From contig JANQMX010000109.1 of the NCBI GenBank assembly GCA_028279885.1, forward strand, positions 1-64,000: 64,000 nt of DNA, in the 5' to 3' direction. This DNA is from Rhodovibrionaceae bacterium (GTDB lineage Bacteria > Pseudomonadota > Alphaproteobacteria > Kiloniellales > DSM-21159). This document shows positions 25,122-33,454 of the stretch, piece after piece. Under the pieces are notes generated by a model. That model was not told the origin of the DNA. It ran no database searches and was given only the letters and a program-made list of their open reading frames with translations. Position 1 is the first letter of the stretch. Every line of letters begins with the position of its first letter. Position numbers and translations under genes: made by a program.

Positions 25122-25739
25122 ATGGCGAACCAACCTCTTATGCCCAAGGCGACCGCCGTCTGGCTGGTCGAGAACACAAGCCTCACGTTCGAGCAAATCG
25201 CCGACTTTTGCGGCTTGCACCTCTTGGAGGTTCAAGGCATCGCCGACGGGCAGGTCGCTGCCGGCGTGCGCGGCCTGGACCCCATCGCCAACGGCCAGCT
25301 GACCAAAGAAGAAATCGAGCTCGGCACGCAGGACCCGAACCGCAAGCTGCGCATGCTGAAGCGCGACCTGCCGCAGCCGAAGAAGCGCACCGCCGGCCCG
25401 CGCTACACGCCGGTCGCCAAACGCCAGGACAAACCCGACGGCATCGCTTGGCTACTGCGCAACCACCCGGAACTGAAGGACAGCCAAGTCGTGCGTCTGA
25501 TCGGCACGACCAAGGCGACCATCCTGGCCGTGCGCGAGCGCACCCACTGGAACACGCCGAACATCCGGCCGCGCGACCCAGTGCTGCTGGGACTTTGCAC
25601 CCAAGTCGATCTCAACCAGGCTGTCGAGAAGGCAGGCAAAGCCAGAGAGAAGCTGGAGGGTCCGGCGCAGCCCGCCGCCACTGGCGAAGAGCTGCCGCCC
25701 GTCGACGAGGCACCGGCCAGCTTCGGCGAAGGCTATTAG
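25122..25739 (+). CDS. trcR: TrcR/DUF1013 cell-cycle transcriptional regulator
   Basis: 205 residues matching DUF1013, a family named TrcR after work on Caulobacter-type cell-cycle regulation. Diagnostic start MANQPLMPKATAVWLVENTS, then LTFEQIADFCGLHLLEVQGI (a helix-turn-helix-like unit), and WNTPNIRPRDPVLLGLC. The C-terminal 30 residues are a Pro/Ala/Glu tail. Ribosome site GGAG AAGATT. It stands alone, convergent with the SDR gene. DNA-binding function is transferred from the family. Confidence 0.88.
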   Translation: MANQPLMPKATAVWLVENTSLTFEQIADFCGLHLLEVQGIADGQVAAGVRGLDPIANGQLTKEEIELGTQDPNRKLRMLKRDLPQPKKRTAGPRYTPVAKRQDKPDGIAWLLRNHPELKDSQVVRLIGTTKATILAVRERTHWNTPNIRPRDPVLLGLCTQVDLNQAVEKAGKAREKLEGPAQPAATGEELPPVDEAPASFGEGY

Positions 25740-25778
25740 CGCTTCGCCGTCTGCGGCCGCAGCGCCCAAGCAAATCTC

Positions 25779-26555
25779 CTAGTCCTTGACCGGCACCGTG
25801 TAGTTCAGCGCCATACGCCCACCGTCCGGATAGATGATCTGGCCGGTGATGTAGCTCGACTCGGCGCTCGCCAGAAACACGCAGATTCGCCCGATTTCGC
25901 GCGGCTCGCCGAAACGGCCCATCGGGGTGCGGCAAAGCGCGGCGCGGCGCTTCTCCGGGTCGGCCAGCACCGTCTCCGCCATCTCGGTGGCGATTGAGCC
26001 GGGGCCGATGCCGTTGACCCGGATGCCATGGTCGGCGAGTGCGAGAGCCATGACCTTGGTCAGCTGATTGACGCCCCCCTTGGCGACCACATACGGCGCG
26101 ATCGCCGGGATCGCCATCACCGCGTTAACAGAAGACATGTTGACGATGGTGCCACCCTCGCCCTGCGCCGCCATCTGCCGCGCGGCCGCCTGACCGGTCA
26201 GGAAGACGCCCTTCAGATTGACGCGTATCACACGATCGAAGTCCTCCTCGGCGAGATCGAGGAAGTCGGCGGCATGGACGATGCCGGCGTTGGCGACGGC
26301 AATATCGAGCCGTTCGTAGCGAGTCACAGCCTCGGCGACCAGCGCCTCGACCTGCGCCTTGTCGCCGACGTCGCAGGTGGTGAAAGCGACTTCCAACCCC
26401 TCTTTCCGCAGGCTGTCCGCCGCCGCTTCGCCGCCTTCTGTGTTGACGTCGCAGAACAGCACCTTGGCGCCTTCTGCTGCCAGCTCCCGCACGCACGCCA
26501 ACCCGATTCCGCGTGCACCACCGGTGACCAGAGCCACCTTGCCGTCCAGCTGCAT
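25779..26555 (-). CDS. Short-chain dehydrogenase/reductase (SDR)
   Basis: 258 residues: cofactor loop TGGARGIGLACV, NAG motif VANAGIV, catalytic Ser in NMSSVN and the YVVAK active-site Tyr/Lys, and PDGGR near the end. The start at 26555 follows GGAGGAGAGGGC. FabG-like classical SDR with NAD(P) specificity not determined; it may act on a hydroxyacid or polyol. No operon partner on this strand. Confidence 0.88.
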   Translation of the reverse strand: MQLDGKVALVTGGARGIGLACVRELAAEGAKVLFCDVNTEGGEAAADSLRKEGLEVAFTTCDVGDKAQVEALVAEAVTRYERLDIAVANAGIVHAADFLDLAEEDFDRVIRVNLKGVFLTGQAAARQMAAQGEGGTIVNMSSVNAVMAIPAIAPYVVAKGGVNQLTKVMALALADHGIRVNGIGPGSIATEMAETVLADPEKRRAALCRTPMGRFGEPREIGRICVFLASAESSYITGQIIYPDGGRMALNYTVPVKD

Positions 26556-26672
26556 GCCCTCTCCTCCCTCACAGGCGATCACGACCGATGACAACCTTAT
26601 GAAGCGTGCCATCAAATTGGGCGACTAGACTGCCGTGCAAGGTCGAAAAAGCAATCGCCTTGGACTGGAGCC

Positions 26673-27677
26673 ATGCGCTTGATGCAACTGCACTCCCACT
26701 TCGCCGCCGCAGTGCTGGCCCTGGCCCTCTTGGCAACGGCAAGCCTTGCAGCGGCAAGCGAGACGACGCCGCGGCCCTGGACCTGGGCATGGCCCGACAC
26801 GGACTTCTCGAAAGCTGCTGTCGGCTTCTCCGAGATTCGCTCCGGCGGCCCGCCCAAGGACGGCATCCCGTCTATCGACGCACCAGCCTTCATTTCGGTG
26901 GAAGAGGAAGACAGCCTTGACCCGCGCGAGCCGGTGATCGGCTTCACCGTCGACGGCGAGGCACGGGCCTACCCTCTGCGCATCCTGACCTGGCACGAGA
27001 TCGTCAACGACGAGATTGCCGGCGTTCCGGTTGCCGTGACCTATTGTCCACTGTGCAATGCCGCCATCGTCTTCGACCGCCGCGTCGGCGGGCAGGTGTT
27101 GGAGTTCGGCACGACCGGCAAGCTGCGTAAGTCGGACCTCATCATGTACGATCGCCAAACGGAGAGCTGGTGGCAGCAATTCCTCGGGGAAGCCATCGTC
27201 GGCGAGATGACCGGCACGCGGCTCACCATGCTGCCCTCGCGCTTGGAGTCCTGGGCTCGCTTCAAGGAGCGCCACCCCGAGGGCGAGGTGCTGGTGCCCA
27301 ACGACCCGGACATGCGCCGCTACGGCGACAATCCCTACATCCGCTATGACAGTGCCTCCCAACCTTTCCTTTACGACGGCAGCTTGCCCCAGGGCATCGA
27401 GCCCATGGCCTATGTGGTGGCCGTCGGCGAGGAGGCCTGGACCCTCGCGCTGCTGCGAGAGCAGGAGACGATCGAGCGCGGCGACCTGCGCCTGAGCTGG
27501 AGCACCGGCAAGGCTTCGGCGCTCGACAGCCGTCAGATTGCCGAGGGGCGCGACATCGGCAATGTCGTGGTCCGGCGCCGCGACGCCTCGGGCGCATGGC
27601 AGGACGCGGTCTACGACCTGACTTTTGCCTTTGTCTTCCACGCCTTTCGCCCCGAGGGCAGGATCCACCAAGAATAG
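26673..27677 (+). CDS. DUF3179 domain protein, exported
   Basis: 334 residues. An N-terminal signal peptide (cleavage near SLAAA/S) precedes the DUF3179 domain. Typical segments are GIPSIDAPAFISVEE, GEARAYPLRILTWHEIVND, and TYCPLCNAAIVFDRR with a CxxC pair. Also DRQTESWWQQFLGEAIVGE and DPYIR-like NPYIRYDS. The function of DUF3179 is unknown; export and the CxxC pair suggest an extracytoplasmic redox or metal role. A second DUF3179 gene lies at 40261-41676. Confidence 0.85.
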   Translation: MRLMQLHSHFAAAVLALALLATASLAAASETTPRPWTWAWPDTDFSKAAVGFSEIRSGGPPKDGIPSIDAPAFISVEEEDSLDPREPVIGFTVDGEARAYPLRILTWHEIVNDEIAGVPVAVTYCPLCNAAIVFDRRVGGQVLEFGTTGKLRKSDLIMYDRQTESWWQQFLGEAIVGEMTGTRLTMLPSRLESWARFKERHPEGEVLVPNDPDMRRYGDNPYIRYDSASQPFLYDGSLPQGIEPMAYVVAVGEEAWTLALLREQETIERGDLRLSWSTGKASALDSRQIAEGRDIGNVVVRRRDASGAWQDAVYDLTFAFVFHAFRPEGRIHQE

Positions 27678-27820
27678 GGGCCGCACCTCCAGAAGCGGCT
27701 TGGTTTGGCGAGACCGGCCTAACGGAATTGCCTAAAATGCGGCGCATTCCTTAGCGGGCACTTCACGTTTGAGCTGTAGAATTCTCGGTCACGGATGCGA
27801 CAGGGCCGAGGGCCGACGCC

Positions 27821-28423
27821 ATGCGATCCATACTCTTCATGAGTGCGATTTTGTTGGTCGCTGTCATGCTGCTGCAAGAGCGCATGCAAGAGCTGCCGAG
27901 CGCGGTAGCGGACAGTTACGTCGAGACTCAGCAGAGCGATTGGCAAGGCAGGAGCGTCCCTGTGGCGCCGGAGACCCGCCACCACCAGCAAGGGGGCGCC
28001 GAGCTGCAAACCGCCAATGCCGAGCGACGGGACACGTCATTCGACAACAACGTTCGCAACGAGCTCGCACTACCACGCGGACCGGGCGGCCACTACTTTC
28101 TTACGGCGCAGGTCAATGGCGTCGACATGACCTTCCTGGTCGACACGGGTGCCACCGATGTGGCGCTCGGCGCCGAGCACGCCGAGAAGCTGCGCCTGCA
28201 GCTGCAGGACAAGGACTACACCAAGCGCTATCGCACGGCGAACGGCATCGTCCGCGGAGCCCCCGTTGCGCTGCGCCAGGTACAGGCCGGTCGCCTCAGG
28301 CTACGCGATGTGGAGGCCTCGGTGCTCGACGGACCACTCGACATGCCGCTCTTGGGCATGAGCTTCCTCAATCGGCTCAAAGGCTACGAGGTGCGCGGCG
28401 ACCAGCTGGTCCTGCGCTTCTAA
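27821..28423 (+). CDS. Retropepsin-like aspartic protease (TIGR02281 type)
   Basis: 200 residues. An N-terminal membrane anchor (about 3-18) is followed by a linker and a retroviral-type protease domain, with FLVDTGATDVALG carrying the catalytic Asp and a second part ending LLGMSFLNRLKGYEVRGDQL. These act as dimers. Alphaproteobacteria often carry one membrane-anchored copy of unknown target. It converges with the DUF488 gene, overlapping by four bases. Confidence 0.85.
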   Translation: MRSILFMSAILLVAVMLLQERMQELPSAVADSYVETQQSDWQGRSVPVAPETRHHQQGGAELQTANAERRDTSFDNNVRNELALPRGPGGHYFLTAQVNGVDMTFLVDTGATDVALGAEHAEKLRLQLQDKDYTKRYRTANGIVRGAPVALRQVQAGRLRLRDVEASVLDGPLDMPLLGMSFLNRLKGYEVRGDQLVLRF

Positions 28424-28776
28424 GCCTTGTCTTTCAGCTCTGCCATCAGGACCTGCGTATGGTTCTGCACCTCCTCGCGCACGGCGAACAGGAGAGTGAC
28501 GGTGCCGTGCTCTTCTTCCAAGCGATGTAGCTCCGCGAGCGCAGCCTGCCGCTCAGGCGTCTGCAGCTCTAGCCGATAGCGCACCTGGAACTCGGGCCAA
28601 AGCGGTGCCTCATGCTTGAACCAGTTGCGCAGCTCGGTCGAAGGGGCGACGTCCTTCAGCCAGAGATCGACGGCGGCCGCTTCCTTCGTCAGCCCGCGCG
28701 GCCACAGCCGGTCGGTCAGGACGCGGAAGCCGTCTTCCGGCGCAGCCGTTGCGTAGACACGCTTCGTCCTGAACAT
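28420..28776 (-). CDS. DUF488 family protein
   Basis: 118 residues from ATG 28776 (ribosome site CAGGAGG). The DUF488 signature RVYATAAPEDGFRVLTDRLWPRG is split across the N-terminus, with DLWLKDVAPSTELRNWF following. Function is unknown; the family is widespread and sometimes linked to stress. The frame continues upstream but without family similarity. Confidence 0.85.
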   Translation of the reverse strand: MFRTKRVYATAAPEDGFRVLTDRLWPRGLTKEAAAVDLWLKDVAPSTELRNWFKHEAPLWPEFQVRYRLELQTPERQAALAELHRLEEEHGTVTLLFAVREEVQNHTQVLMAELKDKA

Positions 28777-29027
28777 GCCGGCCTCCTGGGAATGCGCCTG
28801 GAAAAGCGCATTGTTCATCACGATCCTCTGACAGCGGACCGGCAAAGGCAACGTCCTGGCTGGCCTGCCATGGCCCAGAGTCGCAAAACGGCGAGCGTCA
28901 GTCGGCGTTGCACGAGCGTCCAGGCGGCCGCGCACCTATCTCACGCGGCACCATCGTCAGTGCCTCGTGAAGGCCCCCACCTCATTGGGTTTGAGAGAGC
29001 TGGGATGTGAGAGGAAGGACTATTGGT

Positions 29028-29981
29028 ATGCTGGCAAACGTGGCGACAGATATGCAGCAAGCGATGAGCCGCCAAATCGATCTCAAGCAGGCCGTGATCG
29101 ACTTCATGGCTGGCTTCACGATCGAGACCACGCCCGGTGCATCGGCCAAGACAGCCGACTACCGCGAGCACCTGCGCCCCGGCACGACCGTCGCGGTGAC
29201 TTTCCTGCCCGGCTCAGACTTTGCCGATACCATCGCCACGGCCAAACGCTTGAAGGACGAAGGCTTCGAGCCTGCGCCTCATTTCGCGGCCCGCTCCATT
29301 CCCAGCCGCCCAGACTTCGAGGACTATCTGCGCCGCCTGCAAGGCGAGGTCGGTGTCGACCAGGTGGTCGCCCTCGCCGGCGCCGTCGACAACCCCCTCG
29401 GCCCCTTCGAGTCCTCCATGCAGCTCTTGGAGACCGGTCTGTTCGAGAAGCACGGCATCAAGACGATCGGCGTCGCCGGCCATCCCGAGGGCAATCCGGA
29501 TATTCCCGAGCGCGAGTTGAGCGCCGCCTTGGCGTGGAAGAACGCCTATGCCGAAAACAGCGAGGCGACCCTCTATATCGCGACGCAGTTCTGCTTCGAG
29601 GCGGAGCCCATCATTGCCTGGGACCGGGCCATGCGTGCCGCCGGCAACCACCTGCCGATCCATATCGGTGTGCCCGGCCTGGCCACCATCAAGACATTGC
29701 TGATGCACGCCAAGAACTGCGGCATCGGCAACTCCATGCGGTTCATCACCCGCCAGGCGCGCAACGTGACCAAGCTGATGACCGTCAGCGCGCCGGACAA
29801 GCTGGTGCTCGACCTGGCCCGCTACCACGCCACCGACCCAAGCTGCGGCATCAGCCACGTGCATATGTATCCGCTGGGCGGCATGCGGCGCTCGGCCGCC
29901 TGGAGCTATGCGGTGGCCGATGGGGCGTTCAGCATCGACCGCAAGGAAAACGGCTTCAAAGTGGAGCGCGAGATCGCGTAA
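29028..29981 (+). CDS. Methylenetetrahydrofolate reductase-like protein
   Basis: 317 residues from ATG 29028 (AGGAAGGA nine bases before). It is a TIM-barrel FAD protein of the MetF superfamily: TVAVTFLPGSDFADTIATAKRL, GVAGHPEGNPDIP and TQFCFEAEPIIAWD match MTHFR segments. It is shorter and more divergent than housekeeping MetF and is the type seen beside sarcosine and betaine demethylation genes. There it could reduce the 5,10-methylene-THF made by SoxBDAG to 5-methyl-THF. It shares a strand with, and probably a transcript with, the HD protein 32 bases downstream. Confidence 0.8.
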   Translation: MLANVATDMQQAMSRQIDLKQAVIDFMAGFTIETTPGASAKTADYREHLRPGTTVAVTFLPGSDFADTIATAKRLKDEGFEPAPHFAARSIPSRPDFEDYLRRLQGEVGVDQVVALAGAVDNPLGPFESSMQLLETGLFEKHGIKTIGVAGHPEGNPDIPERELSAALAWKNAYAENSEATLYIATQFCFEAEPIIAWDRAMRAAGNHLPIHIGVPGLATIKTLLMHAKNCGIGNSMRFITRQARNVTKLMTVSAPDKLVLDLARYHATDPSCGISHVHMYPLGGMRRSAAWSYAVADGAFSIDRKENGFKVEREIA

Positions 29982-30013
29982 TCTATCGCCGCAACCGGAA
30001 GGACAAGGCGGCG

Positions 30014-30595
30014 ATGGACCAGATCGACTTCATCAACATGCAGGACGGGACGGCGGAGGAATACGCCTTCCTGGAAGAGCAGGCCACGGCTTACCAGCAA
30101 GCCCACTTGGTCGACCACATCCTGGGCCAGCTCAAGATGATGGCCGGCCCCAAGCTCGGCTACAAAATCGACCGCTACGAGCACAGCCTGCAAAGCGCGA
30201 CCCGGGCGCTGCGCGACGGCGCCGAGGAGGAGATGGTGGTCGCCGCCCTGCTGCACGACATCGGCGACGTGGTTGCGCCGGACAACCACTCCGAATACGC
30301 CGCTTCCGTGCTGCGGCCCTACGTCAGCGAGAAGACCTACTGGATCGTCAAGCACCACGGCATCTTCCAGGGCTACTACTTCTGGCACCACCTGGGCGGC
30401 GACAGGGACGCGCGCGAGCGCTACCGCGAGCACCCCTGGTTCGACGACTGCGCCAAGTTCTGCGCCGACTACGACCAGAACTGTTTCGACCCGGATTATG
30501 AGAACGAGCCGCTGGAGACCTTCGAGCCCATGGTGCGGCGCGTATTCGCCCGGAAGCCGTGGAGCCAGAACGCAGGCAGCCCGCTGACCTCTTAG
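30014..30595 (+). CDS. HD-domain protein, possible diiron oxygenase or phosphohydrolase
   Basis: 193 residues. HD-fold metal ligands are H57 (EHSLQ), H81-D82 (LLHDIGD), H92, H114/H115 (VKHHGIFQGYY) and D152 (FCADYDQ). The two extra histidines and the C-terminal Asp match the two-metal layout of PhnZ/TmpB/MIOX-type HD oxygenases, which cleave C-P or C-C bonds; ordinary nucleotidases have fewer. The aromatic-rich YYFWHHLGGD segment is unusual. It sits between the MetF-like and GbdR-like genes in the betaine island. TmpB makes glycine betaine from a trimethylated phosphonate precursor, so a link is conceivable but unproven. Confidence 0.65.
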   Translation: MDQIDFINMQDGTAEEYAFLEEQATAYQQAHLVDHILGQLKMMAGPKLGYKIDRYEHSLQSATRALRDGAEEEMVVAALLHDIGDVVAPDNHSEYAASVLRPYVSEKTYWIVKHHGIFQGYYFWHHLGGDRDARERYREHPWFDDCAKFCADYDQNCFDPDYENEPLETFEPMVRRVFARKPWSQNAGSPLTS

Positions 30596-30602
30596 GAGAA
30601 GT

Positions 30603-31619
30603 TCAGCCCACGGCTGACTGCGGGTCGTCGCTCAGCTCGCCGCTGGCCTCGCCGCCAGGCATGCCCCGCTCCTTCCTCGGCGTGTGGCCGAAGAAGTCCC
30701 GGTAGCACTTCGAGAAATGAGAGGCCGAGACAAAGCCGCAGGCCAGCGCCACGTCGATCACCGACATGTTGGTCTGCAGCAGGAGCAGCCGGGCGCGGTT
30801 GAGCCGAAGCTCGAGATAGAAGCGCGCCGGTGAGCGCTGCAGGTACTTGCGGAAGAGGCGTTCAAGCTGACGGGTCGAAAGCCCCGCCGCTTCGGCCAAC
30901 TCGGAGCGAGCCAGGGGCTCTTCCAGGTTATCTTCCATCTGCTTGACGACAGACAGCAGCTTGGGATGGCGCACGCCGAGCCGCGCCGGCAGGCTCATGC
31001 GCTGATGGTCGTGGTGGTCGCGGATGCGTTCATGCATGAACTGATCGGCCACCGCCGCCGCCAGCTCATGTCCGTGCTGGCGGGAGATGACGTTCAGCAT
31101 CATGTCCATGGCCGCCACCCCGCCGGCGCAGGAGAAGCGGTTGCGGTCGATCTCGAAGAGTTCGTTGGTGACCTGAATCTCCGGGAACTGCTCGACCAGC
31201 GCGGCCAGGTTCTCCCAATGGATTGTGCAGGTATAGCCGTCGAGCAGGCCGCACTTGGCGAGGATATGGCTGCCGGTGCAGATCGCCCCGATGTCAGCCC
31301 CGCGCCGGGCCATCTTGCGCAGCCAGGGGCAGAGCCGGCTGGTATCCTGCAGATGGATCTGCAGGCCACCACAGACCGCAATCGTGTCGAGGCTGCTCGC
31401 TGCCTCCAGATCTCCGTCGATCGGCAGAAAAAATCCGTTGGAGGCGCGTATCGGTGCGCCGTCCGCCGTGTAGAGCCGCCAGCCATAGAGCTCCCGCCCG
31501 CTCAGCCGGTTGGCCTGGCGCATGGCCTCGATCGCCGCGGTGACCGCCATCATGGAGAAGTCCGGCACCAGTATGAAGCCGAAGAGCTGCGGCAGCTCCC
31601 GCGGTGCGTTGCCTAGCAT
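30603..31619 (-). CDS. GlxA-family (GATase-1/AraC) regulator, GbdR-like
   Basis: 338 residues. The N-terminal DJ-1/PfpI-like domain (about 10-195) includes GFILVPDFSMMAVTAAIEAM and AICTGSHILAKCGLL. The C-terminal AraC domain carries SELAEAAGLSTRQLERLFRK and VIDVALACGFVSASHFSKCY. GbdR of Pseudomonas has this architecture and activates gbcAB and sox genes in response to betaine and dimethylglycine. Divergent from soxB and inside a betaine island, so it is a likely functional counterpart; the orthology is inferred from context. Confidence 0.8.
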   Translation of the reverse strand: MLGNAPRELPQLFGFILVPDFSMMAVTAAIEAMRQANRLSGRELYGWRLYTADGAPIRASNGFFLPIDGDLEAASSLDTIAVCGGLQIHLQDTSRLCPWLRKMARRGADIGAICTGSHILAKCGLLDGYTCTIHWENLAALVEQFPEIQVTNELFEIDRNRFSCAGGVAAMDMMLNVISRQHGHELAAAVADQFMHERIRDHHDHQRMSLPARLGVRHPKLLSVVKQMEDNLEEPLARSELAEAAGLSTRQLERLFRKYLQRSPARFYLELRLNRARLLLLQTNMSVIDVALACGFVSASHFSKCYRDFFGHTPRKERGMPGGEASGELSDDPQSAVG

Positions 31620-31864
31620 AGGTCGTTCCTGGCCCTCGTTTTTCTTATCAGTTCCTCTTCGGCGGCGCCGGTGGAGGATTCCGCCTTCAATCGGGCCGTA
31701 AAATCAAGATGTCGCAGCGACAAAACTTGACGCCGCAGGCTCACGAGCGCGCGGATGTGGCGCCTAGGAAACACGAGGGCTTGCCCTTGGCCTGGCCGCT
31801 GCGTTCACGCTACATACGTCTTAGGGTGTTGGGCAGAGAGTTAACGAGCTTCGCGGGGTGTGAG

Positions 31865-33124
31865 GTGGCTCAAAAGGCGCGCTATTCGATCTTCTCCTTG
31901 GCCAGGAATGCCATAGGCCACCATGAGAACTGGCAGGCTGCCTGGCGCTCGCCGGAGCCGCAGGGCAGCTACGACGCCATTATCGTTGGCGGCGGCGGGC
32001 ATGGGCTGGTCACGGCCTATTATCTTGCCAAGGAACACCGGCTTGGCCGGATCGCTGTACTGGAGCGGGGTTGGCTGGGCGGCGGCAACACGGGGCGTAA
32101 CACGACGATCGTGCGTTCCAACTATCTTTGGGACGAGTCCGCCGGGCTCTACGAGCACTCCCTGAAGCTCTGGGAGAGCATGAGCCAGGAGCTGAACTTC
32201 AACGTGATGTTCAGCCAGCGCGGGGTGATGAACCTGGCGCACAATCAGCACGATCTGCGCGAGCTGTCCCGCCGCATCTATGCCAACCGCCTGAACGGCG
32301 TCGACTCCGAGTTTCTGACACCGCAGCAGGTCAAGGAGTTCTGTCCGATCATCGATTTGCGGGGCAACGGCCGCTATCCGGTGCTGGGCGCCTCTCTCCA
32401 ACGGCGCGGCGGCACGGCACGGCACGACGCCGTTGCCTGGGGCTATGCTCGCGCTGCCGATACCCTGGGCGTCGATATCATTCAGGAGTGCCCGGTTGAG
32501 GGCATCCGCGTCTCTAACGGCCGGGTGCAGGGCGTCGAGACGACCAAGGGCTACATCGGCGCCAAGAAGGTCGGCCTGGTTGCGGCCGGCCATTCCTCCG
32601 TGCTGGCGGAGATGGCGGGCGTGCGCCTGCCGGTGCAGTCCCTGCCGCTGCAGGCCCTGGTCAGCGAACCGGTCAAGCCGCACATGAACACCGTGGTGAT
32701 GTCCAACGCCGTCCACGCCTATCTCAGCCAGTCGGACAAGGGCGAGATGGTCATCGGCGCCGGCGTCGACAAATACATCGGCTACGGCCAGCGCGGCAGC
32801 CTGACCGTGACCGAAGGCACCCTGGCCGCCATCTGCGAGCTCTTCCCCTCGCTCAGGCGCCTGCGCATGCTGCGCAACTGGGGCGGCATCGTCGATGTCT
32901 GCCCGGACGCCAGCCCGATCATCTCCAAGACTCCGGTCGACGGCCTCTACGTCAACTGCGGCTGGGGCACGGGCGGCTTCAAGGCGACGCCGGGCTCGGG
33001 CCATGTCTTCGCCCACACCATCGCCAAGGACGAGCCGCACCCGCTCAACGAAGGCTTCCGGCTCAACCGCTTTACGACCGGATACCTGATCGACGAGCAC
33101 GGCGCAGCCGCCGTCGCCCACTGA
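31865..33124 (+). CDS. soxB: Sarcosine oxidase beta subunit
   Basis: 419 residues from GTG 31865, chosen because [19 protein letters not shown] is the conserved SoxB N-terminus. The frame is open further upstream. The FAD loop [15 protein letters not shown] starts at residue 41. H187 in [13 protein letters not shown] is the position of the covalent FMN attachment in heterotetrameric sarcosine oxidase. It oxidises sarcosine to glycine, passing the methyl as formaldehyde or onto THF in the alpha subunit. First gene of soxBDAG. Confidence 0.96.
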   Translation: MAQKARYSIFSLARNAIGHHENWQAAWRSPEPQGSYDAIIVGGGGHGLVTAYYLAKEHRLGRIAVLERGWLGGGNTGRNTTIVRSNYLWDESAGLYEHSLKLWESMSQELNFNVMFSQRGVMNLAHNQHDLRELSRRIYANRLNGVDSEFLTPQQVKEFCPIIDLRGNGRYPVLGASLQRRGGTARHDAVAWGYARAADTLGVDIIQECPVEGIRVSNGRVQGVETTKGYIGAKKVGLVAAGHSSVLAEMAGVRLPVQSLPLQALVSEPVKPHMNTVVMSNAVHAYLSQSDKGEMVIGAGVDKYIGYGQRGSLTVTEGTLAAICELFPSLRRLRMLRNWGGIVDVCPDASPIISKTPVDGLYVNCGWGTGGFKATPGSGHVFAHTIAKDEPHPLNEGFRLNRFTTGYLIDEHGAAAVAH

Positions 33125-33160
33125 CCGCGGCGCGGTCCGGCTTTAACAGGAGAAAGCGGC

Positions 33161-33454
33161 ATGCTGCTCATCGAATGCCCATACTGCGGGCCGCGCAGCG
33201 AAGAAGAGTTCAGCTACGGCGGCGAAGCGCACATTCTGCGCCCTGCCGACCCGGACGCGCTCAACGACGAGCAGTGGGCCGATTACCTCTTCATGCAGGG
33301 CAACAAGAAGGGCGTGTTCTATGAGCGCTGGGTACACAGCCACGGCTGCCGCCGCTGGTTCAACGTCGCCCGCGACACGCTGACCTACGAGATTCTGGCG
33401 ATCTACCCGATGGGCGCCGCTCCGCCCAAGCTCGACGAGCGCCACTATGTCTGA
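33161..33454 (+). CDS. soxD: Sarcosine oxidase delta subunit
   Basis: 97 residues. The zinc site is visible exactly as in the family: C6 and C9 (CPYCG), H59 and C63 (VHSHGC). It is a small zinc subunit that packs against the alpha subunit. Ribosome site ACAGGAGAAAGCGGC. It overlaps soxA by eight bases. Confidence 0.96.
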   Translation: MLLIECPYCGPRSEEEFSYGGEAHILRPADPDALNDEQWADYLFMQGNKKGVFYERWVHSHGCRRWFNVARDTLTYEILAIYPMGAAPPKLDERHYV

